Of a stretch of DNA of 64,000 nucleotides, positions 46,953 to 56,036 are shown in pieces (the first letter of the stretch is position 1; every line of letters starts with the position of its first letter). The position numbers were made by a program, and so were the translations under genes. Source of the stretch: Leptospira bourretii (GTDB taxonomy: Bacteria; Spirochaetota; Leptospiria; Leptospirales; Leptospiraceae). The stretch covers positions 444,422-508,421 of the forward strand of contig NZ_RQFW01000018.1 in the NCBI RefSeq assembly GCF_004770145.1, given 5' to 3'. The notes below the pieces were generated by a model. That model was not told the DNA's origin and did not search any database. It was given only the letters and a program-made list of their open reading frames with translations.

Positions 46953-47690
46953 TTAGAGTTTAGGCGGTACGTCAATAGAATTGTACGGGAAGAGCCCTCG
47001 CACATAAGATTCCAAGATTTCCGCATTTTTTCCCATGGCAATTTCCAATTTTTTGGCATATTCATCCATTTGGCTCTCCGAGAGACCTTTGGGAACAAAG
47101 AACGGTTCCCCATATTGAATGAAAAGACGCGCTCCAAATTTAGGAAAAAAATGCCTATCCCAACTTTTAAAAGTATAGGCCCTGTCATAACAAGAATGCA
47201 AATATAGGATGGGAAATCCAGTGAGAGATGCCGTCACGATGACTCCAGGTTTTACTTCCCGCCTTGGGCCTTTCGGACCATCGACAGTGAAAATTGGCAC
47301 GGCACCTTGTTTCATCTCTTTTAAGATATTCCGAAAAGCACCCGTACCCCCTCTTGTCGAAGATCCCCGAACCGAACGAAGTCCTGACCGAGCAAAGGTT
47401 TGGTGGATGATCTCCCCATCTTTCGATTGAGACACAAGAGCCACCATATCTGCTTTTTTCTTTCGTTTCAAATACTGGGTCGCATGCCGGTACAAAGAAA
47501 GTGTAGTTTCATGAAAAACGGCAATGATATAACCTGAGCCTTTTTCGATTACCTTTGCACTCTCATCCGGAATGATAAACTTTTGGTTTCGAACAAATAG
47601 ATACCAAACTCTCACGATGAAGTGAACCACCCAACTGAGGATGATGTATTTGGTTTTGGAATAGGGTTTTTGTTTGTTGTCTGGAATCAA
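46953..47690 (-). CDS. DUF374-type lysophospholipid acyltransferase family protein
   Basis: 245 residues. An N-terminal hydrophobic helix (YIILSWVVHFIVRVWYLFV) is followed by AVFHETTLSLY (equivalent to the HxxxxD site), ALVSQSKDGEIIHQTFARSGLRSVRGSSTRGG and FTVDGPKGPRREVKPGVI, the DUF374 pattern. It may acylate a lipid at the inner membrane; DUF374 members have been proposed to have a lipid A-type acyltransferase role. The start is TTG 47690, overlapping the upstream stop (TTGA), with AAGGA in front. Confidence 0.85.
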   Translation of the reverse strand: MIPDNKQKPYSKTKYIILSWVVHFIVRVWYLFVRNQKFIIPDESAKVIEKGSGYIIAVFHETTLSLYRHATQYLKRKKKADMVALVSQSKDGEIIHQTFARSGLRSVRGSSTRGGTGAFRNILKEMKQGAVPIFTVDGPKGPRREVKPGVIVTASLTGFPILYLHSCYDRAYTFKSWDRHFFPKFGARLFIQYGEPFFVPKGLSESQMDEYAKKLEIAMGKNAEILESYVRGLFPYNSIDVPPKL

Positions 47691-48379
47691 AAAGAATGGT
47701 CCTTACCGATTTCCCAAAGGACATCGTTTTCATATACTTTCACTTGCGGGTTTGATCCTTGTTTTGGTTTATCGTGTAACAAGGAATAGATCATAGATTT
47801 AGCAACATATTCACCAGGAATTGGTTGGAATTTTTTTAAACCCAGGAGACCAAAAGGAATGAGGTTCCCAAGAAACTCCCCAACTTTTTCTCCCACCCGG
47901 ATTTCTTCTCTTTCTCCAATGAGAAGCGAAGGCCTAAAAATTCCTAGGAAGGGAAATTGTAACTTACGAAGTTCTGTTTCTATCTCCCCTTTCACACGGT
48001 TATAAAAAATAGTCGAGTTCGCATCCGATCCCATGGCAGTAATGATATAAAACCCGGGTACATTTTTTTCTTTGGCTTGTTTGGCAGCAAGGAGTGGATA
48101 TTCGTAATCAATTTCTTTGAATTTTTCCTGGCTTCCTGCTTTATTAATCGTTGTACCTAAACAACAAAAAACAGCATCCAAACCATCAGGAAGGGAAACT
48201 TTTCCCGAACGAAAGTCCTCCCAACTAACTTTGACTACTTCGATAGGAACGTTAGGGTTGGATGTCGACTGAGAATTTCTCGCCCAAACAATCACCTTTT
48301 TGATTTGTGGATAAAAAACAAGAGATATTAACACTTGTTTGCCGATTAGACCGGTTCCACCAAGAAGTAAAATTTTCAT
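47687..48379 (-). CDS. NAD(P)-binding Rossmann protein (HTATIP2/SDR-a-like)
   Basis: 230 residues. The N-terminal dinucleotide motif GGTGLIGKQVL (7-17) is followed by DAVFCCLGTTINKAGS and a YIITAMGSDANSTIFYNRVKGEIE segment containing a YxxxK active-site-like pattern, as in extended SDR proteins of the HTATIP2 kind. The reaction is unknown. It overlaps the PilZ gene (ATGA) and the acyltransferase gene, so the three are coupled. Confidence 0.82.
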   Translation of the reverse strand: MKILLLGGTGLIGKQVLISLVFYPQIKKVIVWARNSQSTSNPNVPIEVVKVSWEDFRSGKVSLPDGLDAVFCCLGTTINKAGSQEKFKEIDYEYPLLAAKQAKEKNVPGFYIITAMGSDANSTIFYNRVKGEIETELRKLQFPFLGIFRPSLLIGEREEIRVGEKVGEFLGNLIPFGLLGLKKFQPIPGEYVAKSMIYSLLHDKPKQGSNPQVKVYENDVLWEIGKDHSF

Positions 48380-48738
48380 TTGATCTCCAAACTACGTGCA
48401 AGCATGGAATCAGTAAGATTGAGTCTTTCCTGAAACTGGATTCCCGCAATATAATAAACTACATTTTTAATTTTTGAAGTTTGGGCCCACATCACTGTTC
48501 CTTCAAAAAACATCCGTTTGGTGCCTTTTGCCCAAACAATACTTCCCAAAACCTGGGACTCAATTTCGTCGCTGAGTAAGTCATCCTCACCCAAAAAACA
48601 AAGACCTTCTTCCGAAATATTTCCTAACTTTCCGAAAAGTGTGATCCCTTCCAAATCCAATTGGACCTGAAACTCGGAAAAGTCTCCTGGAGATATTCTT
48701 GGAAGCCTTCGTTCACTTTCCATAGCAACAAGGTACAA
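48376..48738 (-). CDS. PilZ-domain protein (c-di-GMP receptor candidate)
   Basis: 120 residues, a single PilZ domain. The c-di-GMP-binding signature is ERRLPRIS near the N-terminus, plus GNISEEGLCFLGEDDL, which approximates the (D/N)xSxxG motif. GTVMWAQ...AGIQF is the last strand pair. The start is TTG 48738, which has AGGA in front; ATG 48723 has no ribosome-binding site. It heads a coupled trio with the NAD(P)-binding protein and the acyltransferase, which suggests control of envelope lipid modification by c-di-GMP (inference). Confidence 0.8.
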   Translation of the reverse strand: MYLVAMESERRLPRISPGDFSEFQVQLDLEGITLFGKLGNISEEGLCFLGEDDLLSDEIESQVLGSIVWAKGTKRMFFEGTVMWAQTSKIKNVVYYIAGIQFQERLNLTDSMLARSLEIK

Positions 48739-48770
48739 GAATTCCTATTATTGGAAACGAAAAAAGCAAT

Positions 48771-50231
48771 TTAGAACTGAAAGTAAATGAACGGAACGGA
48801 GTTTTCTGGTGTAGCTAAATTTAAGACAAGGAAAAGAATCGGATACAGGGCAAACTCCAAACTGGCGGGGATTTGTTTGCCTTTTCCCTTTTCAAAGATA
48901 AAATACCCTATGATATGGCCCAAATACAAAAAGCCAATGATCCAAAGGAAATCCTTCCACATATAAGGACGAATCTGTCCTGACTGAAAAGTGAAAATAC
49001 CTTGGATGTGAATCCAAGCATTTTCCCAAGTAAGAGAACGAAAAAAAACTGCCCCCAAAAAGAAAATGGAGCTATTGAGAATATTCTGAAAGAGCCAAAC
49101 AGGAACATTGTACCAATGTTTGGTCTCTGCATCGTTCTTTTTGTCCGGGAACCATTCCTTCCAAACCTCTTCCAAAACATAAAAAACACCGTTGAGTAAA
49201 CCCCAAAATACAAAAGTCCATTGGGCTCCGTGCCAAACACCACTCACAAACATGGTAAACCAAAGGTTAAACTTTCGTCTTACCGATGTTACCCGACTTC
49301 CACCCATAGGAATATAAATATAATCACGTAACCAGGAATTTAAGGTCATATGCCAACGACGCCAAAATCCCGAGACAGATGTAGCAAGAAAAGGTAAATT
49401 GAAATTTGTAGGAAGTTTGTAACCAAGCAACATGGCACTTCCAATGGCCATATCAGAATACCCGCTAAAATCCAAATACACTTGGATCCCACCGAGAGCT
49501 GCAGCAATTAACAATGCATAGGCGTGATGACCGGCAGGGTCTGCATAAATGGCATCAATAGTAGGGGCTACCATATCGGAAAGGACGGCTTTTTTAAAAT
49601 ACCCCAACATAAAAAATCGGATGGCCACCCGAAACTCAATATCTTCCAGTTTTTTGGGACTATACAACTGGGGCATAAAGGTTCGCGCTGTTACAATTGG
49701 ACCTGCGACCAACTGAGGGAAAAAACTCACAAACAAGGCAAAACGAATAAAATCCTTTTCGGCTGGAATCTCTTTTCTATAAACATCAATGGTGTAAGAC
49801 AAAGATTGGAATGTAAAAAACGAAATCCCCGCTGGTAAAATTATTTTTAATACAGGCAAAATCCCAACACCAAACACCGGATTGGTGACTGAGTTGATCG
49901 AAGTCACAACAAAATTGTAATATTTAAAAAATCCTAAAATAAAAACTAAGTTTGTGATCAAACTGAAAAGTAAAAGATAGTATCTTACTTTTTCTCTCGA
50001 TTCGGATGAAAGCCTCAGACCTACATAATAATCAATGGCTGTGGATAGTAAAATGAGAGCACCAAAACGATAATCCCAAGACATGTAAAAGAAATAACTA
50101 CTAATGAGTAGGAATACATGTAAGATTCTTGTTTCTCTAGATTGATTCGAAAAAATTGCGGGGAATACGTACCAAACCGTAAAAAAAACGAAGAGAAAGA
50201 AGACAAAGTATTCAAAATCAGAAAAGATCAA
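48771..50231 (-). CDS. MBOAT-family O-acyltransferase (AlgI-like)
   Basis: 486 residues with about ten or more TM helices. FFTFQSLSYTIDVYRKEI, FFPQLVAGPI, DFSGYSDMAIGSAMLLG, FWRRWHMTLNSWLRDYIYIP and GVWHGAQWTFVFWG follow the AlgI/DltB pattern; the His in GVWHG is the catalytic one. These enzymes move acyl groups, often acetyl, across the membrane onto polysaccharides or cell-wall polymers. No SGNH-type partner gene is adjacent. It is transcribed from the divergent gap before the DUF3332-like lipoprotein. Confidence 0.9.
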   Translation of the reverse strand: MIFSDFEYFVFFLFVFFTVWYVFPAIFSNQSRETRILHVFLLISSYFFYMSWDYRFGALILLSTAIDYYVGLRLSSESREKVRYYLLLFSLITNLVFILGFFKYYNFVVTSINSVTNPVFGVGILPVLKIILPAGISFFTFQSLSYTIDVYRKEIPAEKDFIRFALFVSFFPQLVAGPIVTARTFMPQLYSPKKLEDIEFRVAIRFFMLGYFKKAVLSDMVAPTIDAIYADPAGHHAYALLIAAALGGIQVYLDFSGYSDMAIGSAMLLGYKLPTNFNLPFLATSVSGFWRRWHMTLNSWLRDYIYIPMGGSRVTSVRRKFNLWFTMFVSGVWHGAQWTFVFWGLLNGVFYVLEEVWKEWFPDKKNDAETKHWYNVPVWLFQNILNSSIFFLGAVFFRSLTWENAWIHIQGIFTFQSGQIRPYMWKDFLWIIGFLYLGHIIGYFIFEKGKGKQIPASLEFALYPILFLVLNLATPENSVPFIYFQF

Positions 50232-50293
50232 TGGGGTTTGCCTTCTATTCAGACCAGGCTCTTTGAAAAAATATGCCTGTCAATCATTTCGGC

Positions 50294-50322
50294 TTGCAGA
50301 GGATAAGAGAATCGCCTATGAT
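50294..50322 (+). promoter_or_regulatory. Sigma-70-type promoter of the DUF3332-like gene
   Basis: TTGCAG (50294-50299), 17 bases, TATGAT (50317-50322). The predicted start is about 50329, giving a leader of around 30 bases with AGAGG before the ATG. Confidence 0.6.
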
Positions 50323-50360
50323 ATATCTCTAGTTTTTTCACAAAAACGAAGAGGTAAAAA

Positions 50361-50867
50361 ATGAAAAAAATATTAAAAACAGCTCTCGTTGGACTTTTGT
50401 CCTTCGGTTTGTTCTCGAATTGTTTTGGAAAATTTGGAGCAGTAAAGGCCGTTTATTCTTTTAATGGAAACATTCAAATTGGAACAGGAAAAGTTGCTGG
50501 TTTCTTTCGTTCCCTTTTAATGATTTTCCCACTTTATTTCGCATACGGAATTGGAAGTTTTTTAGACATCGTTGTCTTCAATTTAATTGAGTTCTGGACT
50601 GATAAAAACCCAATTGCTATGGCAGAGTACGACTTTGACGGAAAACTTGTAAAAGAATACTCACAAGATGGACAAACCATCACTCTTACTTATACTGAAT
50701 GGGGTAAAGTTTTGAAAATGGAAGCTCCTACTCAAAAAGGAACTGAGGCTGTGTATTTCCTAAAAGAAAAACCAGAAAAAGCATTCCGTTTGATCAATGG
50801 AAAGTATGTAGAAATCCTACAAACTAGCGGACCAATCCTTCCTCCTGCTGGCGTAAAACTCATCTAA
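50361..50867 (+). CDS. DUF3332-like lipoprotein
   Basis: 168 residues. A signal sequence with lipobox-like FSNC (about 18-21) comes first. FGKFGAVKAVYSFNGNIQIGTGKVAGFFRSLLMIFPLYFAYGIGSFLDIVVFNLIEFWTDKNP is the DUF3332 pattern, including a hydrophobic hairpin. The rest is a small beta-rich domain (YDFDGKLVKEYSQDGQTITLTYTEW). The function is unknown. It has its own promoter and is followed by a strong hairpin terminator, so it is monocistronic. Confidence 0.8.
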   Translation: MKKILKTALVGLLSFGLFSNCFGKFGAVKAVYSFNGNIQIGTGKVAGFFRSLLMIFPLYFAYGIGSFLDIVVFNLIEFWTDKNPIAMAEYDFDGKLVKEYSQDGQTITLTYTEWGKVLKMEAPTQKGTEAVYFLKEKPEKAFRLINGKYVEILQTSGPILPPAGVKLI

Positions 50868-50874
50868 CTTCCGC

Positions 50875-50898
50875 ATTGCCCCTAATTTTAGGGGCAAT
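50875..50898 (+). terminator. Intrinsic terminator
   Basis: A perfect 10-base stem, ATTGCCCCTA / TAGGGGCAAT (50875-50884 and 50889-50898), with a four-base loop and CTTTGT after it, just downstream of the DUF3332-like gene stop. Confidence 0.75.
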
Positions 50899-50920
50899 CT
50901 TTGTCCGATACTAAAAGTAT

Positions 50921-51991
50921 ATGAACCGCTTGTTTTTCTTATCCTTCCTTCTACTCCTATCATTGGGATGCGAAACTCCGCAACAGGTCATTACCCCAAC
51001 ATTCCCCACACATTCGGAACAAATCAATTTAAACCGAATTAAGATGATCACAAAATCCGAAGCAGTACATTCAGAATCCAAAGAAGAAAAAAAACCTTTG
51101 GCGAAGGAGCCCGGGGTCAGCGTGGACTACTCGGAAAACAAAATCCCCTTCATCCAATTGGATTTATTTTTTGAAGATGCTGGGATTAGCATCATCGAAG
51201 AAATCATCGCCGGTACCATCTTAGATCATCATATCATCGTATTGAACCAAAAAGGTGAGATTATCGCCAAACAACCAGTCAACTTTCAAGCCTACGAAAT
51301 CCTTGAAACCAAAACCGAAGTGATGCGAAACAAGGTCATCGTTGGAGAATCAAAAAAACCGGTGAAAGTAAATAGCACAACTCCTGAAACAAAAATCTCG
51401 CGTGAGGCCATCGAAAGACAGTACACTGATCGGGATACTGTTCCACAAGTATTGGAAATTTTAGATGGCAAAGTGCCAAATCCCGGCGAATACATTAGTA
51501 TCTATTTAGAATTAACCTTTGTTAATCCTCACTTAGAACCAAACTGCGAATCCTATTTTGGAAATTGTTACGCTGCCAAACAAAAATTTTTTGAAGATGT
51601 TACTTTGCGAAACCGCAGGGAATTAGACATTCTCCGAAATCGTTATGTAGAAGGAGAAGTGGCTCAATTTCCGAATCTAACCCCTGTCGAACAAGCCGAG
51701 TTTAAGACAAACATCAAATCCAAAATTGATTCCACAAACGGAGTGTATGGTCCGAAACATGGATTTACAAAATTCTATTTTAGAGAATGGAACTTGGTTT
51801 CTTCCCCTAGATATTTTCGAATTGTATCCGTAAATAAAAATGGAAAACAATTATCGCAAGAAGAACGTCATGAGGATAAAAAACAATCTGAAGATTCCAA
51901 TGAAAATTCTAAATCAGAAAACGATTCTCATTCTATTTTTGATTCGCCAACTCACTCAAAACACAAAAAAAGAACCATTCCAACCCCCTAA
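50921..51991 (+). CDS. Unknown exported lipoprotein
   Basis: 356 residues. A signal peptide with lipobox LSLGC (Cys17) is followed by a long Lys/Glu/Ser-rich stretch, then a region with few hydrophobic segments; two Cys (ESYFGNCYAA region) may form a disulfide. The C-terminus is disordered (Lys/Ser/Asn-rich). I recognise no family. It probably sits as a lipoprotein in an envelope membrane. The gene is convergent with ssb, with a shared hairpin between them. Confidence 0.7.
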   Translation: MNRLFFLSFLLLLSLGCETPQQVITPTFPTHSEQINLNRIKMITKSEAVHSESKEEKKPLAKEPGVSVDYSENKIPFIQLDLFFEDAGISIIEEIIAGTILDHHIIVLNQKGEIIAKQPVNFQAYEILETKTEVMRNKVIVGESKKPVKVNSTTPETKISREAIERQYTDRDTVPQVLEILDGKVPNPGEYISIYLELTFVNPHLEPNCESYFGNCYAAKQKFFEDVTLRNRRELDILRNRYVEGEVAQFPNLTPVEQAEFKTNIKSKIDSTNGVYGPKHGFTKFYFREWNLVSSPRYFRIVSVNKNGKQLSQEERHEDKKQSEDSNENSKSENDSHSIFDSPTHSKHKKRTIPTP

Positions 51992-52001
51992 CAAAAAATA
52001 A

Positions 52002-52026
52002 CGGGTGAAGGCAATCCTATCACCCG
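52002..52026. terminator. Bidirectional hairpin terminator between the lipoprotein gene and ssb
   Basis: CGGGTGA (52002-52008) pairs with TCACCCG (52020-52026). On the minus strand the stem is followed by TTATTTTTTG, a good T-run for ending ssb; on the plus strand it is weaker (CCATTTCTTCC). Confidence 0.65.
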
Positions 52027-52037
52027 CCATTTCTTCC

Positions 52038-52391
52038 TTAAGCGACCTTCTCTTCTTTTTTTCTTATACTATCAAAGCGGACAGTTGAGGCAATGACTCG
52101 AAACTTAGATTTGTTTTCTCCATCCGAAGTTTTCCAGCGATTTTGTTTCAAATTTCCCATCACAGTGACCTTACTGCCTTTCCTTAGGTATTCTACACAG
52201 TTTTCCCCAAGTTTTTCCCAGGCTTCTACCTCAAAGAAAGAAACTTCTTCTTTGTCTTTTCCTTCTTGGTGATTGGAGGTGTGGTTGACAGCAACTGTGA
52301 AATTAGCCAAAGACTTTCCTCCTGTTATAGTTTTCTCCTCTGGATCAGCGGTGAGATTTCCGTCCAGAATGATGTACGATAGATTTTTCAT
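52038..52391 (-). CDS. ssb: Single-stranded DNA-binding protein
   Basis: 117 residues with an OB-fold: NLSYIILDGNLTADPE at the N-terminus, ANFTVAVNH, VSFFEVEAWEKLGENCVEYLRKGSKVTVMGNLKQNRW and FRVIASTVRFD. It lacks the long disordered, acidic C-terminal tail of standard Ssb (it ends KKEEKVA), so it may be a short paralogue or the housekeeping Ssb of this lineage. AAGGA lies before the ATG. It is monocistronic and convergent with the lipoprotein gene. Confidence 0.9.
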   Translation of the reverse strand: MKNLSYIILDGNLTADPEEKTITGGKSLANFTVAVNHTSNHQEGKDKEEVSFFEVEAWEKLGENCVEYLRKGSKVTVMGNLKQNRWKTSDGENKSKFRVIASTVRFDSIRKKEEKVA

Positions 52392-52513
52392 TTGATTATC
52401 CTTAATTCAATTTTGATGGCCATCGGTAGGATGGGTTCTTTTTTGGTGAGATTGGTTTAAAAAAAACGGATCAAACGAAATTAATAAAATCCGATTGTAC
52501 GCCTACATTTCGG

Positions 52514-54049
52514 ATGGACAATCAAAAGGAATCGGAAAAAAATTTGTCTGTGGGACTGCCCGATTCCGAAATACTCCACCTTTTAACGACAATTAGCCGT
52601 GAATTGGTATGTTTGCATGAGCCTGACGGAACATATATTTATGTAAGCCCCAATTCGGAAAAAATCATTGGATACAAATCGGAAGAGCTGATAGGAAAAA
52701 ATCCTTATGATTATTTTCATCCCGATGAAAAAAGACTCATCCAAGAAAGGTCTCACCAACCCCTACTCCGAGGTGAAGAAAATATCCACTCTACATTTCG
52801 TTTTTTGCACAAAGATGGGCGTTACATTTGGCTACAATCTGACAATAGTTTAACGATCCATCCGACTACTGGAAAAAAATACCTTCATACATCTTCCAGA
52901 GATATTTCGGAAAAAATAAATACCGAAGCAAACTTAGCTCTTGCGGAAAGGAGATTCAAAACTCTGTTTCATGATTCACCCATAGGTTTGGTTCTTACGG
53001 GTGGACATGGTTATATCGATGAAACCAACGAAGCCTTTGCCCGGTTTTTAGGTTACCAAAATTATGAAGTGGTTGGGAAACATTTTACGGAAATTAGTTC
53101 GGATGACGGGCTCGAAGAAAATTTAAAGTACAGAGATGAAGTCCAAAAAGGAATCATCGATAACTATTCCATTGAAAAACAATACATTCATAAATCGGGA
53201 AAAAAAGTTTGGGCCTATCTCACTGTAACAGTGTTACGAGATGATTTGGGACACCCCATCCATTACCTGGCACAAATCATTGATATCAACGAAAGAAAAA
53301 AAAATGAAACTCTGCTCCGAGAAAAAAATGATCGCTTAAGGGCTGCAACCAATTCCTATTTAACACAAAATAAACAACTACAAGCATACAACCAAATCAT
53401 TTCTCATCATTTGCGTGCACCCGTGAGTAATTTAAGAAGTCTTCTTGATTTGATGAAAGAATCGGACCAATTAAAAGAAGTGAAAGAAATCGAATCCCAT
53501 TTAGAAAATGTTACAGAGAATTTAGAAACCGTTCTTTCCGAACTTATCACCACCTTAAAAATCCAAAATTCAGACCAGTTCCAACCAGAACCTGTCAACA
53601 TTCAGTTATCATTTGACAACGTACTCCGATTGTTGAACGGGGAAATCAAAAGCAAACAGGCGGAAGTTCAATCCAATTTTTCGGGCGCGAACACTGTATA
53701 CTTTTCCAAGGATTTTTTAGAAACCATTTTCCTCCACCTCCTCGGTAACTCCCTTCGTTACGCAGACCCGAACCGAAAGTTACGAATTTCCGTCGAATCC
53801 TTTCCCATCGGAACCCAAACCGCAATTTCCTTTTCCGACAATGGGATTGGGATCGATTTAGAGCGGTACGGAGACCAAATTTTTCAGCTTAGGAAGACTT
53901 TTCATCGTCATATCAGTGGGAAAGGTCTGGGGTTATTTTTGATCAAATACAAAATGGAATCGGTCGGAGGAAGGATTGAAGTGCGCTCCAAACCTGGAGA
54001 AGGTGCTACCTTTCTTATGTACTTTCCAGAAAGGAGTGATGCAGAATGA
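52514..54049 (+). CDS. Cytosolic PAS-PAS histidine kinase
   Basis: 511 residues without TM segments. Two PAS domains (about 20-135 and 147-262) each have a PAC tail (FRFLHKDGRYIWLQSD; KQYIHKSGKKVWAYLTV). The DHp box is SHHLRAPVSNL with phospho-acceptor His298; HATPase_c has an LLGNSLRYAD N-box, SDNGIGIDLE and GKGLGLFLIKYKMESVGG. The kinase therefore looks active. It is coupled (ATGA) to the single-domain response regulator after it, forming a complete two-component pair. The PAS ligand is unknown. Confidence 0.92.
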   Translation: MDNQKESEKNLSVGLPDSEILHLLTTISRELVCLHEPDGTYIYVSPNSEKIIGYKSEELIGKNPYDYFHPDEKRLIQERSHQPLLRGEENIHSTFRFLHKDGRYIWLQSDNSLTIHPTTGKKYLHTSSRDISEKINTEANLALAERRFKTLFHDSPIGLVLTGGHGYIDETNEAFARFLGYQNYEVVGKHFTEISSDDGLEENLKYRDEVQKGIIDNYSIEKQYIHKSGKKVWAYLTVTVLRDDLGHPIHYLAQIIDINERKKNETLLREKNDRLRAATNSYLTQNKQLQAYNQIISHHLRAPVSNLRSLLDLMKESDQLKEVKEIESHLENVTENLETVLSELITTLKIQNSDQFQPEPVNIQLSFDNVLRLLNGEIKSKQAEVQSNFSGANTVYFSKDFLETIFLHLLGNSLRYADPNRKLRISVESFPIGTQTAISFSDNGIGIDLERYGDQIFQLRKTFHRHISGKGLGLFLIKYKMESVGGRIEVRSKPGEGATFLMYFPERSDAE

Positions 54050-54444
54050 CTCCTAAAATTTGTGTGATCGATGATGATACAATTTATCAATTCACAACCA
54101 AAAAGATCATTTCCAACGCTGGAATCAAAGAAGATGTTTTATTGTTTTCGGATGCTGAAAATGCACTCGAGTTTTTCCATAAGGAATCTCAAAACAAAGA
54201 CAAACTCCCTGACATTATCTTTCTAGATATCAATATGCCATTTATGGATGGTTGGCAATTTTTAGATGCCTATGGAAAGATTTCACCAACATTTCCCAAA
54301 CCCATTGTCATCTTTCTTGTCAGTTCCTCCGTTGATGAAGCCGATACGGACCGTGCTGCCAAAATTCCCATGATCTCTGGATATATCTTCAAACCATTTA
54401 CGAAAGAAAAACTTTTGGATTCTTTGGCCCACCTCCAATCTTAG
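54046..54444 (+). CDS. Single-domain response regulator
   Basis: 132 residues comprising one REC domain. The acidic pocket is VIDDD (7-11), the phospho-acceptor is Asp61 in IIFLDINMPFMDGW, the conserved Ser/Thr segment is FLVSSSVDEAD, and the Lys is in GYIFKPFTKEKL. No output domain is attached, as in CheY-like or Rcp-type regulators. It overlaps the preceding kinase by 4 bases and is its probable partner. How the signal leaves this protein is not shown. Confidence 0.93.
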   Translation: MTPKICVIDDDTIYQFTTKKIISNAGIKEDVLLFSDAENALEFFHKESQNKDKLPDIIFLDINMPFMDGWQFLDAYGKISPTFPKPIVIFLVSSSVDEADTDRAAKIPMISGYIFKPFTKEKLLDSLAHLQS

Positions 54445-54473
54445 CTTGTCATCTTTTTATTTTTGATATAGAA

Positions 54474-56036
54474 ATGGACGCACCCCTTATGGATCAGATA
54501 CTTACTTGGATAGAAGCCCATCCCCTCTCCTCCACTCTGATTGGAATGTTCGTATTTCTTGTACTTGTCTTCCTCCGAGACATCACTCAAAAAACGCACA
54601 CGATTCAGAGGAACTTTCCCATTGTTGGTCGTCTCCGTTATTTTTTAGAAATGATCGGGCCGGAACTCAGACAGTATTGGGTGGCTCATGACAAAGAGGA
54701 ACGTCCTTTTGATCGAACAGAAAGAAGTTGGATTTATGCCACAGCCAAAGGACAAAACAATAACTTTGGATTTGGAACTACCGAAATCCAATACGAACCT
54801 GGATATCCCATCATCAAACACAAAGCCTTCCCTTATCCAGAAGCAAAGGCTTATATCCACAACCAAGATCCAAGTTGTATTCCTTGTTTAAAGATCATTG
54901 GACCCAAACGCAAATTTCCATACAGACCATATTCGATTGTTAATATCTCTGCTATGTCTTTTGGTTCTCTTGGTAAAAATGCTGTTATGGCACTCAACAG
55001 AGGAGCAAGAGATTCTGGCGCCTATCAGAACACAGGTGAAGGTGGACTCAGCCACTACCATATGGAAGGAGCTGATATGGTTTGGCAAATTGGAACTGGA
55101 TACTTTGGCGCAAGGGACCATTCTGGAAAATTTAGTTTGGATGTCTTAAAGGAAAAAGTCGGCAAAAATCCTTGTATTAAGATGATCGAAATCAAATTAT
55201 CTCAAGGCGCCAAACCAGGGAAAGGTGGAATTCTTCCTGCAAAAAAAGTAAATGCTGAAATTGCGGCCATTCGCCATGTGGAAGAAGGAAAAGATTGTAT
55301 CTCACCTAACTCACATAATGAATTTACAAATGTTAAAGAACTAGTCCAGTTTATAGAAAAAATTGCATCCGGTACAGGACTTCCTGTTGGAATCAAAAGT
55401 GCTGTCGGAGAAATTGAATTCTGGGAAGAACTTGCACATGAAATGAAACAAAGTTCGTTAGGGCCTGACTTCATCACCATTGATGGTGGAGAAGGTGGAA
55501 CAGGAGCCGCTCCCTTAACCTATGCCGACCATGTGTCCTTACCTTTTAAAATTGGGTTTCAAAGAGTGTACACTCTCTTCCAAAAAGAGGGATTGTCCGA
55601 ACAAATTGTTTGGATTGGATCAGGAAAACTCGGTTTTCCAGACCGAGCTGTGGTTGCGATTGCCATGGGTTGCGACCTCATCAATGTGGCAAGAGAAGCT
55701 ATGTTGTCCATTGGTTGCATCCAAGCACAAAAATGCCATACTGACCATTGCCCCGCAGGCGTTGCGACCCAAAACTGGTGGTTACAACGAGGGGTGGATC
55801 CGGAGATCAAAGGGAAACGCGCAGCAAAGTACATCCAAGGATTTCGCAAAGAACTCTTAAGTTTGGCTCATTCTTGTGGTTACGAACACCCTGGTCAATT
55901 CACCGGCCAAGACATAGAAATCAGTATGGGAATGAATCGATACCAAACCTTAGAAGGATTACTCGGTTACAAACGTGATGAAGTAAAATTTACAAAACTT
56001 CAGGACTACACTGTATTTCCGAAACGACAAGCCTAA
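54474..56036 (+). CDS. FMN-binding glutamate synthase family protein
   Basis: 520 residues. An N-terminal TM helix (TLIGMFVFLVLVFLRD, about 21-36) is followed by the FMN/TIM-barrel domain of glutamate synthase. ISAMSFGSLGKNAVMALNRGA, NTGEGGLSHYH, VKAPGKGG-like KPGKGGILP, GGEGGTGAAPLTYADHVSLP and the Fe-S cysteines in CIQAQKCHTDHCPAGVATQ are visible. Stand-alone members lack the glutaminase domain, so they may use ammonia or another donor. The gene ends exactly where the next cyclase gene begins (TAA then ATG). Confidence 0.9.
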   Translation: MDAPLMDQILTWIEAHPLSSTLIGMFVFLVLVFLRDITQKTHTIQRNFPIVGRLRYFLEMIGPELRQYWVAHDKEERPFDRTERSWIYATAKGQNNNFGFGTTEIQYEPGYPIIKHKAFPYPEAKAYIHNQDPSCIPCLKIIGPKRKFPYRPYSIVNISAMSFGSLGKNAVMALNRGARDSGAYQNTGEGGLSHYHMEGADMVWQIGTGYFGARDHSGKFSLDVLKEKVGKNPCIKMIEIKLSQGAKPGKGGILPAKKVNAEIAAIRHVEEGKDCISPNSHNEFTNVKELVQFIEKIASGTGLPVGIKSAVGEIEFWEELAHEMKQSSLGPDFITIDGGEGGTGAAPLTYADHVSLPFKIGFQRVYTLFQKEGLSEQIVWIGSGKLGFPDRAVVAIAMGCDLINVAREAMLSIGCIQAQKCHTDHCPAGVATQNWWLQRGVDPEIKGKRAAKYIQGFRKELLSLAHSCGYEHPGQFTGQDIEISMGMNRYQTLEGLLGYKRDEVKFTKLQDYTVFPKRQA

